Source of the DNA: Nonomuraea rhodomycinica
Lineage (GTDB): Bacteria > Actinomycetota > Actinomycetes > Streptosporangiales > Streptosporangiaceae
Direction: 5' to 3'
Length of the DNA: 64,000 nucleotides
NCBI RefSeq assembly: GCF_013363995.1
Contig: NZ_JABWGO010000001.1
Location: forward strand, 1,311,222 to 1,375,221
Shown here in pieces: positions 10,949 to 19,388 of this stretch. The notes beneath the pieces were generated by a model. It searched no databases. It saw only the letters and a list, made by a program, of their open reading frames with translations, and was not told the origin of the DNA. The translations under genes were made by a program, and so were the position numbers. Position 1 is the first letter of the stretch. Each line of letters starts with the position of its first letter.

Positions 10949-12174
10949 ATGTGCCTCCTCAGCACCGTTGCGAGGACGAATCCCTGCGCTCCCAGCGCGT
11001 ACACCGCTCCGGCGGCGCCCGCGAACGGGATCACCAGCGCGCCCAGCGCGGCCACCACGGCCCAGGACAGGACGACGGCCTTGGCGCAGGCGCGCAGCCC
11101 GGCCTGGCCGGTGTTCTCCAGCACGAACACCACCAGGCCGGCGAGCGCGTTGGCGGGCAGCAGCGACGCCAGCAGCGCGCCGAGCGCGACCAGCGAGCGG
11201 GTGCCGGCCAGGCCGCCGGCCAGCGCGGCCCCCGCGACGACCAGCCAGACGCCGCTGACCGTGATCGACAGCGCGGCCAGCCGCCGGGCCAGCGCGCGGA
11301 CCTGACCGGCTCCGGACGAGCCCATCCGCAGCGCAAGCCGGGGCTGGTAGATCCGCTGCAGCGTGTACACCACGGACGTGGCGAAGCCCCAGCCGAGGAT
11401 CATCATGTAGAAGTCGCCGCTCTGGTCCGCGTGGGCGGTGAGCGACAGCTCCACGAACAGCGTGCCGACCGTGGCGTTGCCCATGACGTCCACCGCGCCC
11501 ATCAGCACCACGGTGCCGGCCACGATGCCGCGCAACGTCCGGCGCGGCCCGCCCTCGTGCCCGCGCGCTGCGGGCCCGGCGGCGGGCGCGCGCGGCAGGC
11601 CGCGCAGCAGCGCCAGGTTGAGCGCCGTGACCAGGGCCAGCAGCCCCGCCAGGTAGCCGGCCGGCCTGATGTGCGCGGTGAACGCCAGCCCGGCCATGCT
11701 GATCATGCCCACGCCCAGCAGCGCGAAGTGGGCGGTGTCGCGGGCGTACCGGCCGAGGGCGCGGTGCAGGGCGACGCCGAGCATGCCGCAGCCGAGGGCG
11801 ACGTAGTAGGCGACGCTCAGGAGGTAGGTCGTGGCGGTGGAGTGGGGCGCGAGGAGCAGCCCGGCCGCAGCCGCCGCGGTGAAGGGCAGCGGGACGCGGG
11901 CCACGACCGTGCGCAGCATCCCGGCGATCTGGTCACGGGTCCGGCGGGCGCGCGGGATGAGCGTGAGCGCGGCCTTCTCGGGGCCCGACTGCACGACCAT
12001 GCTCAGCCAGCCCGCGGCGCCCACCGCCGCCGCGTACGCGTTGAAGTCCTCCCGGCTCCACGCGGCGACCAGCACGGCCGCGGAGCCGTACAGCAGGAGG
12101 CGGAACGTGGCCCGGCCGCCCAGCAGGGTCAGCAGGCGGCGCGGGCTGATCCTGTGCAGCGCGGCGGCGGTCAC
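10945..12174 (-). CDS. Polytopic membrane protein, flippase-like
   Basis: The 409-residue protein has about 10-12 hydrophobic helices and a fold pattern like polysaccharide flippases of the MOP superfamily (Wzx/MurJ-like). An early basic loop RTRDQIAGMLRTVVARV and the mid-protein LRGIVAGTVVLMGAVDVMGN lie between two helix bundles. No single diagnostic motif exists, so the call rests on topology and on its coupling to a glycosyltransferase. The GTG start overlaps the TGA of the upstream zinc-ribbon gene, and its own stop overlaps the glycosyltransferase start. The likely role is export of a lipid-linked glycan made by this locus. Confidence 0.65.
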   Translation of the reverse strand: MTAAALHRISPRRLLTLLGGRATFRLLLYGSAAVLVAAWSREDFNAYAAAVGAAGWLSMVVQSGPEKAALTLIPRARRTRDQIAGMLRTVVARVPLPFTAAAAAGLLLAPHSTATTYLLSVAYYVALGCGMLGVALHRALGRYARDTAHFALLGVGMISMAGLAFTAHIRPAGYLAGLLALVTALNLALLRGLPRAPAAGPAARGHEGGPRRTLRGIVAGTVVLMGAVDVMGNATVGTLFVELSLTAHADQSGDFYMMILGWGFATSVVYTLQRIYQPRLALRMGSSGAGQVRALARRLAALSITVSGVWLVVAGAALAGGLAGTRSLVALGALLASLLPANALAGLVVFVLENTGQAGLRACAKAVVLSWAVVAALGALVIPFAGAAGAVYALGAQGFVLATVLRRHM

Positions 12175-13235
12175 GAGGCGTCCGCCCGGGCGCCGGAGCC
12201 CGGGCCCGGGTCCGAGCCGGGGCCAGAGGCAGGGCCGGGGCCGGGGCTGGGGCCCAGGTCCGGGTCCAGGCCCGGGCCGGAGCCTGCGGCCAGGTCCGCC
12301 GCCACGGCCTCGCGCAGAGGCCGCTCGCCCGTCCTCAGGTAGGCGAGCAGGGCCTCCCGGACCCGCTCGTCGCCGAACCGCTCGCGCACCCCGGGCACCG
12401 ACGGCCCCTTGTCCACGCCGAACAGCGCGCCGAAGAGGGCCCTGACCTGATCGGTGGTGAACGAGCGGGGCGGCGTCAGCAGCTCCTCGACGACCGCCGG
12501 ATCCGGGTCGGGAGCGGGTGCGGCCTCCAGCCAGGTGGTGGAGCGGCCCGCGGTGGCGAGCCAGCGGCGCAGGTGGCCGATCCGCTCGGCGACGACGGCG
12601 GGATCCGCCCCGGCCAGCCTGGAGGCGGCCAGCCCGGCGTCGTAGCAGGTCGCGTGGAGCGCGGCGCACACCTTGGAGAACGCCGGCGGCTTGACCGGCA
12701 GCCGGTCGAGGGGGACGTCACTGACCCGCTCGACGGCGGCGCGGGCCTCGGGCGAGCTGCGGGCGGCGGCGACGAGGGCGTCGAAGTCCTTGTACCAGCG
12801 CGCCAGCGTGGCCCGGTCGGGCGCGTCGGGAACCGGCTCCGGCCCCGCCTGGGCGCGTACCCAGCGGACCATGCGGCCCGGCATGAACGCCGCCAGCGGA
12901 TCGCCGTCCAGGTCCGCCCTCGCCGGATCACGGCCGGCGTCGTCCCGATCACGGCCGGCGTCCATCGGATCACGGCCGGCGTCCGCCGGCCGCGGATCGT
13001 CGGCCGCGGAGGCGTGCGCCGGATCGGGGTCCGCCGCCGGCGCTCCACGCCCGCCGTCGCGGCCGGGCGCGGGCGGCGGGCCGGGCCGGAACACCGCGCC
13101 GCAGGAGCGGCAGGAGCAGCGGACCGGCCGCAGGGGCCGCCGGATCAGCGAGGGGTGCGGGTGCCCGCACTGCACACATGCCGATGCGGCGTCCGCATCG
13201 GCGACGTCCACGTCAGAAACGTCCACGGTCAGCAA
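12171..13235 (-). CDS. Zinc-ribbon protein with disordered Asp/Arg-rich linker
   Basis: This protein of about 354 residues is unrecognised. An N-terminal zinc ribbon (CVQC near residue 20, CSCRSC near residue 40) is followed by a disordered segment with imperfect DAGRDP repeats (about 60-105). A helical domain follows (about 115-310) containing FTTDQVRALFGALFGVDKGPS, and then a Gly/Pro/Asp-rich tail. The start is ambiguous: TTG 13235, or in-frame GTGs within the next 30 bases, none with a clear ribosome site. Overlaps of its stop with the flippase-like gene and a ten-base gap to the upstream acyltransferase put it inside the operon. Confidence 0.55.
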   Translation of the reverse strand: MLTVDVSDVDVADADAASACVQCGHPHPSLIRRPLRPVRCSCRSCGAVFRPGPPPAPGRDGGRGAPAADPDPAHASAADDPRPADAGRDPMDAGRDRDDAGRDPARADLDGDPLAAFMPGRMVRWVRAQAGPEPVPDAPDRATLARWYKDFDALVAAARSSPEARAAVERVSDVPLDRLPVKPPAFSKVCAALHATCYDAGLAASRLAGADPAVVAERIGHLRRWLATAGRSTTWLEAAPAPDPDPAVVEELLTPPRSFTTDQVRALFGALFGVDKGPSVPGVRERFGDERVREALLAYLRTGERPLREAVAADLAAGSGPGLDPDLGPSPGPGPASGPGSDPGPGSGARADAS

Positions 13236-13244
13236 CGTCCAAGG

Positions 13245-14264
13245 TCAGAGGGGTACGGCCAGCGCCGAGGAGGGGACCAGCTCGGCGCCGAGGGAGCTCT
13301 TGGCCTCCGCCTGGCCCTTGCCGAGCACCAGCCCCGCCTTCCCGGCGGCGACGGCCCACTCGACCATCCGGACGTAGCCGTCGAAGTAGAGGTGCTTGCG
13401 CCCGCCGTCCTCCGGCGTGACGGCGCCCCAGCTCAGGCAGACGGGCCAGCGGGGATGGTCCAGGATCAGGGACAGGCCGAGGAGCCGCCCCCCGCGGTCG
13501 CGGTAGGCGACCGCCACGACCTCGTCGCCGCCGACCAGGGCCTCCAGGTACGGCAGCGGCAGGGGCGCGAGGGGGAAGAGCCGGTTGCGGTGCTTGAGGT
13601 CGTTCGCCGCGCGCAGGGCGGCGGCCTCGGCGGCGGTGACGAGCTCGCGGGCGGGGCCGACGCCGATCGACAGGCCGGGGTCGGCGGCGAAGCTTCTGGC
13701 GCGCCGCCTGAGGGATTCGCGGCGGGCGCGGTCGAGGCCGGCGTACCAGCCGTCGAGGCCGGTCCACGGGGTGGCCAGCCGGGCGAGCGGCGCGGTCGGC
13801 AGGCCGACCCGGACCAGCCCGGGCAGCAGCGCCGGCTCGCCGGGCGACACCTCGCGCCACACGACGCTCCGCCAGCCCGGGCCCAGCTCGCGGCGGACGC
13901 CGCGGACGTAGCCGCGCAGCAGCTCCCGCCGCCGTTCCGGTTCGAGGTCGCCGGCGAACCACCATCCCTTCTGGGAGCGGTTGCCGGGCGCATGGACGTC
14001 GAGGATCCCCGCCGGGTCGCGGCGGGCCGCGGCGTAGGTCCCTCTGCTGGGCCGGATGCCGCGCAGCGACGCCGACACGGCGCCGACCGCGACGCCGTCC
14101 TCCCGCAGCACCGTCAGGAGGACCGGCGCCTGGGCCGCCCAGGCGTAGGCCCGCAGCAGGTCGTAGCGCCAGGTGACGCACTGGCCGGCCGCGGCGCGCA
14201 GCCGCTCCCAGCCGGCGGGCTCGGGGTCCTCGCGCGGATCGAGGATCTGCAGGGTGAGGCTCAT
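13245..14264 (-). CDS. FemAB/BioF2-like GNAT acyltransferase, copy 2
   Basis: The 339-residue protein resembles the GNAT-fold acyltransferases of the FemAB/BioF2-like group. These transfer amino acids or acyl groups onto cell-envelope precursors or sugars. The C-terminal signature is visible: a PEDGGRKHLYFDGYVRMVEW segment followed by GLVLGKGQAEAKSSLGAELVP, corresponding to the Lys-containing loop of the family. A central basic segment DRARRESLRRRARSFAADP is shared with its paralogue. The ATG overlaps the stop of the paralogue just upstream (ATGA). The reaction is not predictable. Confidence 0.65.
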   Translation of the reverse strand: MSLTLQILDPREDPEPAGWERLRAAAGQCVTWRYDLLRAYAWAAQAPVLLTVLREDGVAVGAVSASLRGIRPSRGTYAAARRDPAGILDVHAPGNRSQKGWWFAGDLEPERRRELLRGYVRGVRRELGPGWRSVVWREVSPGEPALLPGLVRVGLPTAPLARLATPWTGLDGWYAGLDRARRESLRRRARSFAADPGLSIGVGPARELVTAAEAAALRAANDLKHRNRLFPLAPLPLPYLEALVGGDEVVAVAYRDRGGRLLGLSLILDHPRWPVCLSWGAVTPEDGGRKHLYFDGYVRMVEWAVAAGKAGLVLGKGQAEAKSSLGAELVPSSALAVPL

Positions 14265-15283
14265 CCCATCGCCCACCGGGGGACGGCGACCAACGACATC
14301 GGAACGTACTCGAACCCGAACGACCGCTTGATCTCCAGCCGGCCCCTGCCGAAGAGGACCTGTTTGACGCCGGCCTCCATCGCCTGCCGGACGATCCGCA
14401 CGTGGGTCTCGAAGTAGAGGTCCTTGCGGCCGCCCTCCTCCGGCCGCAGCGCCGCCCACGGGCCGCTCACCGGTGAGGTCGGATGCTCGTAGACGATCGT
14501 GAAGGCCAGCAGCCGTCCGCCCTCGCGATAGGAGATCACACGCACGTCGTCGCGCCGGAGCAGACTGGCGAAGTAGGAGGCGGGCAGCGGCGCCCGGGGG
14601 TCGAGGCGGCTCGCCAGCCGGGCCGTGTGCCTGCGGTTCAGCTCGGCCAGCTCCACCGGGTCGAGGTCGGTCCGTCCCCTGCCCTCGTGGATGGTGAGAT
14701 CGGTGTCCGCGGAGATGGCGGCGATCTGGCGGCGCAGCGACTTCCTGCGGTTCTTGCCGAGCGAGGCGAGCCACTCCTCCACCGTCGACCAGCGCAGCGG
14801 CAGGACCGCGCTGCCCGGCGACTCCCGGGTGAGCGCGCCCCGGCGGGCGACGAGGGGCAGGCTCGGGCCGGTCACCATGCGGTACAGCGCGCCGACGAGC
14901 CCCCATCCGAGGTGCTGCCGCGCCGCGCGCTCGAACTGCCGCAGCAGCCGCGCCCGGGTCTCCGGCGTGACGTCCTCGGCGAAGTGCCAGGTCGGCCCGT
15001 TGGAGTGGGCCGGCAGGCGGACGTCGAGGAGGATCGGCTCCCGCCTGGGCCGCGGCGGGCGGGTGGAGTTCGGTAATCGCAGCCCGACGCAGACGGCCCC
15101 GACCGTCCCGACGACGCGGGGGCCGTCGCGGAAGACGGCCAGCAGGGGGCGCGCCCACGACCCCTCGGACGACGCGGCGATGACGTCGTAGGCCCAGACG
15201 GCGGTCAGGCCCTCCGCCTGCCGGAAGTCCTCCCAGCCGGGGGGCTCGGGGTCACGGCAGGGGTCCAGCAGTTCCAGGTGCAC
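14261..15283 (-). CDS. FemAB/BioF2-like GNAT acyltransferase, copy 1
   Basis: The 340-residue paralogue of the downstream gene shares the N-terminal LDPxxDPEPxGW motif, the central KNRRKSLRRQIAAIS segment and the C-terminal PEEGGRKDLYFETHVRIVRQ ... LFGRGRLEIKRSFGFEYVP. The GTG start at 15283 aligns exactly with the ATG of the paralogue and has GAGGG seven bases upstream, so longer readings from an upstream ATG are rejected. It leads a minus-strand operon of acyltransferases, zinc-ribbon protein, flippase-like protein, glycosyltransferase and Cys-rich protein. It is divergent from the epimerase gene. Confidence 0.67.
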   Translation of the reverse strand: MHLELLDPCRDPEPPGWEDFRQAEGLTAVWAYDVIAASSEGSWARPLLAVFRDGPRVVGTVGAVCVGLRLPNSTRPPRPRREPILLDVRLPAHSNGPTWHFAEDVTPETRARLLRQFERAARQHLGWGLVGALYRMVTGPSLPLVARRGALTRESPGSAVLPLRWSTVEEWLASLGKNRRKSLRRQIAAISADTDLTIHEGRGRTDLDPVELAELNRRHTARLASRLDPRAPLPASYFASLLRRDDVRVISYREGGRLLAFTIVYEHPTSPVSGPWAALRPEEGGRKDLYFETHVRIVRQAMEAGVKQVLFGRGRLEIKRSFGFEYVPMSLVAVPRWAMG

Positions 15284-15436
15284 GCGATGGCCCTCGATGG
15301 CGAAATGATCACAACATGGACACGAAGCATTGATCGGACATGATTGTCGCAGAATATGTCTCCAGTGATCACCGTCGTGCGCGTCCGACACCCATGATGC
15401 GCGTCCAAAACCGTGCACTCATATTCAAGGGACGGC
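15284..15436. promoter_or_regulatory. AT-richer divergent promoter region
   Basis: This 153-base gap separates two divergent operons and is clearly less GC-rich than its surroundings. On the plus strand TTGATC (15330-15335) and AATATG (15353-15358) are 17 bases apart, a possible but weak -35/-10 pair for the epimerase operon. AAGGGA lies four bases before ATG 15437 as a ribosome site. Confidence 0.35.
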
Positions 15437-16422
15437 ATGAAGGTTGGAGTAACCGGCGAAACGGCTTCATCGGCCGGTATGTGTGCGAGGAACTCGCGTC
15501 GCGTGGGCACGTTCCGCTCGTGTTCGATCACAGAGGGCGCGCGGAGCGCGACCTGCCCTGGGAGGTCATGCGAGGCGACATTCGGGACGCCACCGCCATG
15601 ACGGAATTAGCGGCACATTGTGACGCAATCGTACATTTGGCGGCTGTTCTCGGCACTCAGGAGACCATCACCAATCCGCGGCCGGCCGCCGAGACCAATC
15701 TCATGGGCGGGCTGAACTTCCTGGAGGCCATCGCCCAATACGACCTGCCCGGCGTCTACATCTGCGTCGGCAACCACTGGATGGACAACAGCTATTCCAT
15801 CTCCAAAACCGCGGTTGAGCGGTTTGTCCGGATGTTTAACGCCCACCGCGGGACGAAGGTGAACAACGTCCGGGTGGTCAACGCCTACGGCCCCCGCCAG
15901 CAGGCCGCGCCGCCGTTCGCCCCCGGCAAGGTCCGCAAGATCACGCCCGCCGTCGTCTGCCGCGCGTTGAGCGGCCTGCCCGTCGAGCTGTACGGCGGCG
16001 GCACCCAGGTCTCGGACATGGTGTGGGTCGGGGACGTGGCGCGGGCGCTCGTCGCCGCCCTGGAGGCGGCCGCCGCCGGAGAGGTCCTCGACCACGTCGT
16101 CGAGGTGGGCCCGACGACCTCGTCCAGCATCCGCGAGGTCGCCGAGCTGATCATCGACCTCTGCGTGGCCCGCGGCTACCCGCGCGTGCCCATCGCCGAC
16201 CTGCCGATGCGTCCCGGCGAGACGCCCGGCACGGCGGTGACGGCGCAGACCAAGACCCTCCTGTCGGTGGGCATCGATCCCAGCTCGCTCGTCTCCCTCG
16301 ACGAGGGCATGGCCCGGACCGTGGACTGGTTCATCGAGAACCGCGGGATCCACTGGGACGTCCCGGACACAGCGGCCGGCGCGGGGACCGGCACAGGGAC
16401 CGGCACGGTGGCCGGCGCGTGA
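15437..16422 (+). CDS. NAD-dependent epimerase/dehydratase with a one-base frameshift
   Basis: This extended short-chain dehydrogenase is like UDP-sugar epimerases or dehydratases. The protein is read in two frames. ATG 15437 gives MKVGVTG, and a shift at 15458-15459 is needed to continue as NGFIGRYVCEELASRGH. Together these make the expected GxxGxxG NAD-binding loop, so one base is missing there. Downstream the frame is intact for about 320 residues: DIRD, HLAAVLG, the catalytic YSISK (YxxxK), NAYGPRQQ and an SDMVWVGDVARAL segment. A TTA codon occurs at 15607. Its stop overlaps the ATP-grasp start. It is either a natural pseudogene or a base-call error. Confidence 0.75.
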
Positions 16423-17603
16423 AGCGGCTCGTCATCCTGGGCGGCTCGGACGGGACGATCAGTTCCTTCCGGGCCGCCCGGCGGCTCGGCCTGGCGACCG
16501 TGTGCGTCGACATGCGCGCCGACGCCCCCGGGGCGCGCGAGGCCGACGAGTTCCTGCACCTCAGCACCCGGGACGTGGAGGCGGTCACGGCCGCGCTCCT
16601 CGGCCGTGACGACGTGGTCGGCGTGCTCGCCCCCGGCACCGACATCAACCTGCCGGCCCTGGTCGAGGTGGCGCGGCGGCTCGGCGTCCCGTGCGGGCTG
16701 TCCGACGCCGCCCTGCGGGTGTCGGTCGACAAGGCGTACTTCCGCGAGGTGTGCGAACGGCTGGGCCTCGGCGGGCCCGCGTACGTCAGCGGCACCGCCC
16801 GGGAGGTCATGCGCGACGCCGGGCGGCTCACCTTCCCGGCCATCGTCAAGCCCGTCGACTCCGGCAGCTCGCGGGGGATCACGGTGTGCGCGGGCCCGTC
16901 CGGGCTGGTCGGCGCCGTCGAGGCCGCCTCCGCCGTCTCCCCCTCCGCGACCGTGATCGTCGAGGAGCTGGTGACCGGCCGCGACCTGTGCGGGGAGGCG
17001 TTCCTCCAGGACGGCCGGGTGGCTCTGCTCGGGCTGAGCGACCGCGTGGTGGCGGCTCCGCGGGTCGTCGCCGTCGGTCACGACATGGCCCCCCGCGACG
17101 CGGCGCTGACCGCGGAGGTGACCCGGCAGCTCGAAGCGGTCTGCGCCGCGGTCGGCTACACCGACGGCCCGCTCAACCTCGACCTCTTCGTCACCGGCGA
17201 CGCCGTCGTGCTCATCGAGATGGGCGCGCGGATCGGCGGCAACGGCATGGGCGAGGCGCTGGGCCTCATGTACGGGGTGGACACCGTGGCGGCCGCCGTC
17301 CTGCTCGCCATCGGGGAGCGCCCGGACCTGACGCCCCGGTGGAGCCGGCACGCGTCCGTCCGCATGCTGCGCTCGGAGTCCGCGGGCACCCTCGTGGCGC
17401 TCGACGGGCTGCGCGAGGCGCTGGCGCTGCCCGGGGTGGCCGACGTGGTGGTGACCACCCGGCCGGGCGAGCCGGTCGTGCCGTACACGGAGTGCCGGGC
17501 CAAGCTCGGGTACGTGCTGGCCTCCGGGGAATCGGCCACCGCGGTCGCGGAGGTGCTGGCGGCCGTCGAGGACACGGTCCGGGTCAGCGTCGATGCCGGC
17601 TGA
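16419..17603 (+). CDS. ATP-grasp carboxylate ligase
   Basis: The 394-residue protein has the full ATP-grasp arrangement. It has an N-terminal Rossmann-like preATP domain (VKRLVILGGSDGTISS), K144 in IVKPVDSGSSRGI (P-loop-like lid), EELVTGRDL as the hinge, and the metal ligands D255 (LNLDLF), E267 and N275 (IEMGARIGGNG). This resembles carbamoyl-phosphate synthase-like or peptide ligases that join a carboxylate to an amine through an acyl phosphate. The substrates are unknown. The GTG start is embedded in the epimerase stop (GCGTGAAG), so it is coupled to the epimerase. Confidence 0.82.
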   Translation: MKRLVILGGSDGTISSFRAARRLGLATVCVDMRADAPGAREADEFLHLSTRDVEAVTAALLGRDDVVGVLAPGTDINLPALVEVARRLGVPCGLSDAALRVSVDKAYFREVCERLGLGGPAYVSGTAREVMRDAGRLTFPAIVKPVDSGSSRGITVCAGPSGLVGAVEAASAVSPSATVIVEELVTGRDLCGEAFLQDGRVALLGLSDRVVAAPRVVAVGHDMAPRDAALTAEVTRQLEAVCAAVGYTDGPLNLDLFVTGDAVVLIEMGARIGGNGMGEALGLMYGVDTVAAAVLLAIGERPDLTPRWSRHASVRMLRSESAGTLVALDGLREALALPGVADVVVTTRPGEPVVPYTECRAKLGYVLASGESATAVAEVLAAVEDTVRVSVDAG

Positions 17604-18591
17604 CTTCTCGGCGCGGCGCTGGGAACGGGCCCGTCGCCGGGTGATCGCCGCGGCCTTCCTGCGGGTGCCCTTCTACCGTGACCAGTGGGCGGCGGCGGGG
17701 CGGGCCCTGGAGGAGCCGGAGCCCACGCCGTCCGCCGCGCTCGCGGACCAGCTCCATCGCCTGTGTCCGTTCGCGCGGCCGTTCGACCCGTCGCGGGAGC
17801 CGTCGCCGTGGATCGGCGACGGGCGGGACCTGCGGGACGCCCTCGCCCTGGCGTGCGCGCCGCGCCGGGCGCCCGTGCTGGAGGTGCGGCCCGCGGTCCT
17901 GGACCGGCGCACGCTGGCCGGCGGCGTGCTGCCCTGGAGCGGCGGCCGGCGGTACGGGGTGCTGCTCGCGCCCGGGGCCAGGGTCGTGGACGAGGCGCGC
18001 CGCCGTGCCCTCGACGCCGCCGCGCTCGGCTTGGCGGCCGAGGCGGGGCGGGCGATCGTGGTGGGCGAACGGGCCGCCCTGGACGCGGTCCTGCCGCGGC
18101 TGGCGGGGGTACGGGTCCACGTGGTCGAACGCGTGTCCCTGGGGCAGGCCGTACGGGCGGCGCGGGCCGCGGCGGCGACCCCGACGGCTCGGGCACGTGT
18201 CGCCGGTCGCGTGTCACCCGGCCACGCGGTGGCGGCGGACCCGGCCGAGCACGACCTGACGGCGACAGGCACGCTCATGGGCGAGGTGACAACGGCGGGT
18301 CAGGCCGCGGCGGCGGGCACGCTCATGGGCGAGGTGGGCGCGGTGGTCGCTCATGACCCGCACCTCGGCTATCTGGCCGCGGTGGTTGCCGGCTGCGGGC
18401 AGGTGCACCTGCTGTGGCGGCACGTCCACGCCCGCCCGTTCGAGGGACCGGACGGCGACCGGACGGTGGGATTGACCGCGCTGCGCCGGCGAAGACCCGC
18501 GCTGGTCAACGTGGTCCCCGGCGACGCCGGCTCGCTGACCACCGCCCTCTGCCCCGCGCACGGCACCCCCATCGTCACACCCCCGGCCTAG
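17593..18591 (+). CDS. Diverged adenylate-former-like protein (function unknown)
   Basis: The 332-residue protein begins with ARRRVIAAAFLRVPFYRDQW, which resembles the N-terminal segment of PaaK-type phenylacetate-CoA ligases and related adenylate-forming enzymes. The later LMGEVGAVVAHDPHLGYLAA and CGQVHLLWRHVHARP are weakly compatible with that fold. The Thr/Ser/Gly-rich AMP-binding loop and the usual C-terminal lid are not visible, and the protein is about 100 residues shorter than PaaK. A 48-base duplication inserts a second GTLMGEV. It overlaps the end of the ATP-grasp gene by 11 bases. It may be a non-catalytic remnant. Confidence 0.45.
   Translation: MPADFSARRWERARRRVIAAAFLRVPFYRDQWAAAGRALEEPEPTPSAALADQLHRLCPFARPFDPSREPSPWIGDGRDLRDALALACAPRRAPVLEVRPAVLDRRTLAGGVLPWSGGRRYGVLLAPGARVVDEARRRALDAAALGLAAEAGRAIVVGERAALDAVLPRLAGVRVHVVERVSLGQAVRAARAAAATPTARARVAGRVSPGHAVAADPAEHDLTATGTLMGEVTTAGQAAAAGTLMGEVGAVVAHDPHLGYLAAVVAGCGQVHLLWRHVHARPFEGPDGDRTVGLTALRRRRPALVNVVPGDAGSLTTALCPAHGTPIVTPPA
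18268..18336 (+). repeat. Direct repeat of 21 bp with 48-bp period inside a gene
   Basis: GGCACGCTCATGGGCGAGGT(G) occurs at 18268-18288 and again at 18316-18336. The 48-base period keeps the reading frame and duplicates GTLMGEV in the protein. Confidence 0.85.
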
Positions 18592-18667
18592 CCGGTCGGA
18601 TCCCCCGGCCCGCGGCACTCGCGCTCACCATCCACAGATCTCCATCACGACACACTGACGGGACCCC

Positions 18668-19372
18668 ATGCTGCTCACTCCGACCCCGAGGCCGTCCACC
18701 TCGTTCTGGCGCGACAACGGGGCCGCGCTGCTCATGGGAGCCGTGGCGCTCGCGCTCGCCGGGCTGGTCCGGTTCGTCATCCCCTACGAGCGGGACATCA
18801 CCTCGGTCTGGATGCTCCTGGTCAAGCTGACCCCGCAGCTCGCCGCCTGCCTGGCCGTGGCCTGGCTGGACGTGGCCTGGGCGCGGTGGCTGCGCCTGCA
18901 CCTGGTGGCACTGCCCGCGATCTTCCTGGGCTTCCTGTGCTACTTCGTGCCGAAGACGTTCATGACCGCGCTGGACATGGTGGACGGCACGGCCGAGTTC
19001 GAGGACCTCTACCTGCACGTGGTCGTGTTCGTGCCGTTCCTCATCATCGGGCTGGTGCTGGCGTACCGGGCCGGCGGCGGCTCGCGGGAGGGCGTGCTGC
19101 GGCTCGGGGCGGCCATGACGATCCTGCAGATGTCGGGGCTGGAGGACCTGATGGCGGTGCTCATGAACCGGCGGCTGAACGGGATCCCCGAGGTCTGGGA
19201 CTGGGCGCACCACATGACGGTGCGGCTGGGCCACCCGGCCACCCGGGGCGAGGCGTACGCGTTCATCGTCGTGCACGTGGTGCTCGCCGTGCTCGCGCTG
19301 GCGCTCCCCCGGCGGTGGCTGGCCGGGCTCGGCCGCCGCCTGCGCCCCGGCCGGGCCCGCACCAGCGCGTAG
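18668..19372 (+). CDS. Polytopic membrane protein of unknown function
   Basis: The 234-residue protein has about six hydrophobic helices (near residues 18-36, 48-66, 80-96, 117-134, 150-160 and 195-215). The conserved-looking polar residues are clustered: [31 protein letters not shown] and [14 protein letters not shown]. These could form a membrane-embedded active or metal site (His, Asp, Glu), but I do not recognise a family. A signal for co-transcription with the upstream locus is lacking, since a 76-base gap separates them. It converges on uvrB. Confidence 0.65.
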   Translation: MLLTPTPRPSTSFWRDNGAALLMGAVALALAGLVRFVIPYERDITSVWMLLVKLTPQLAACLAVAWLDVAWARWLRLHLVALPAIFLGFLCYFVPKTFMTALDMVDGTAEFEDLYLHVVVFVPFLIIGLVLAYRAGGGSREGVLRLGAAMTILQMSGLEDLMAVLMNRRLNGIPEVWDWAHHMTVRLGHPATRGEAYAFIVVHVVLAVLALALPRRWLAGLGRRLRPGRARTSA

Positions 19373-19388
19373 ACGCCCGGGCCCCGCG

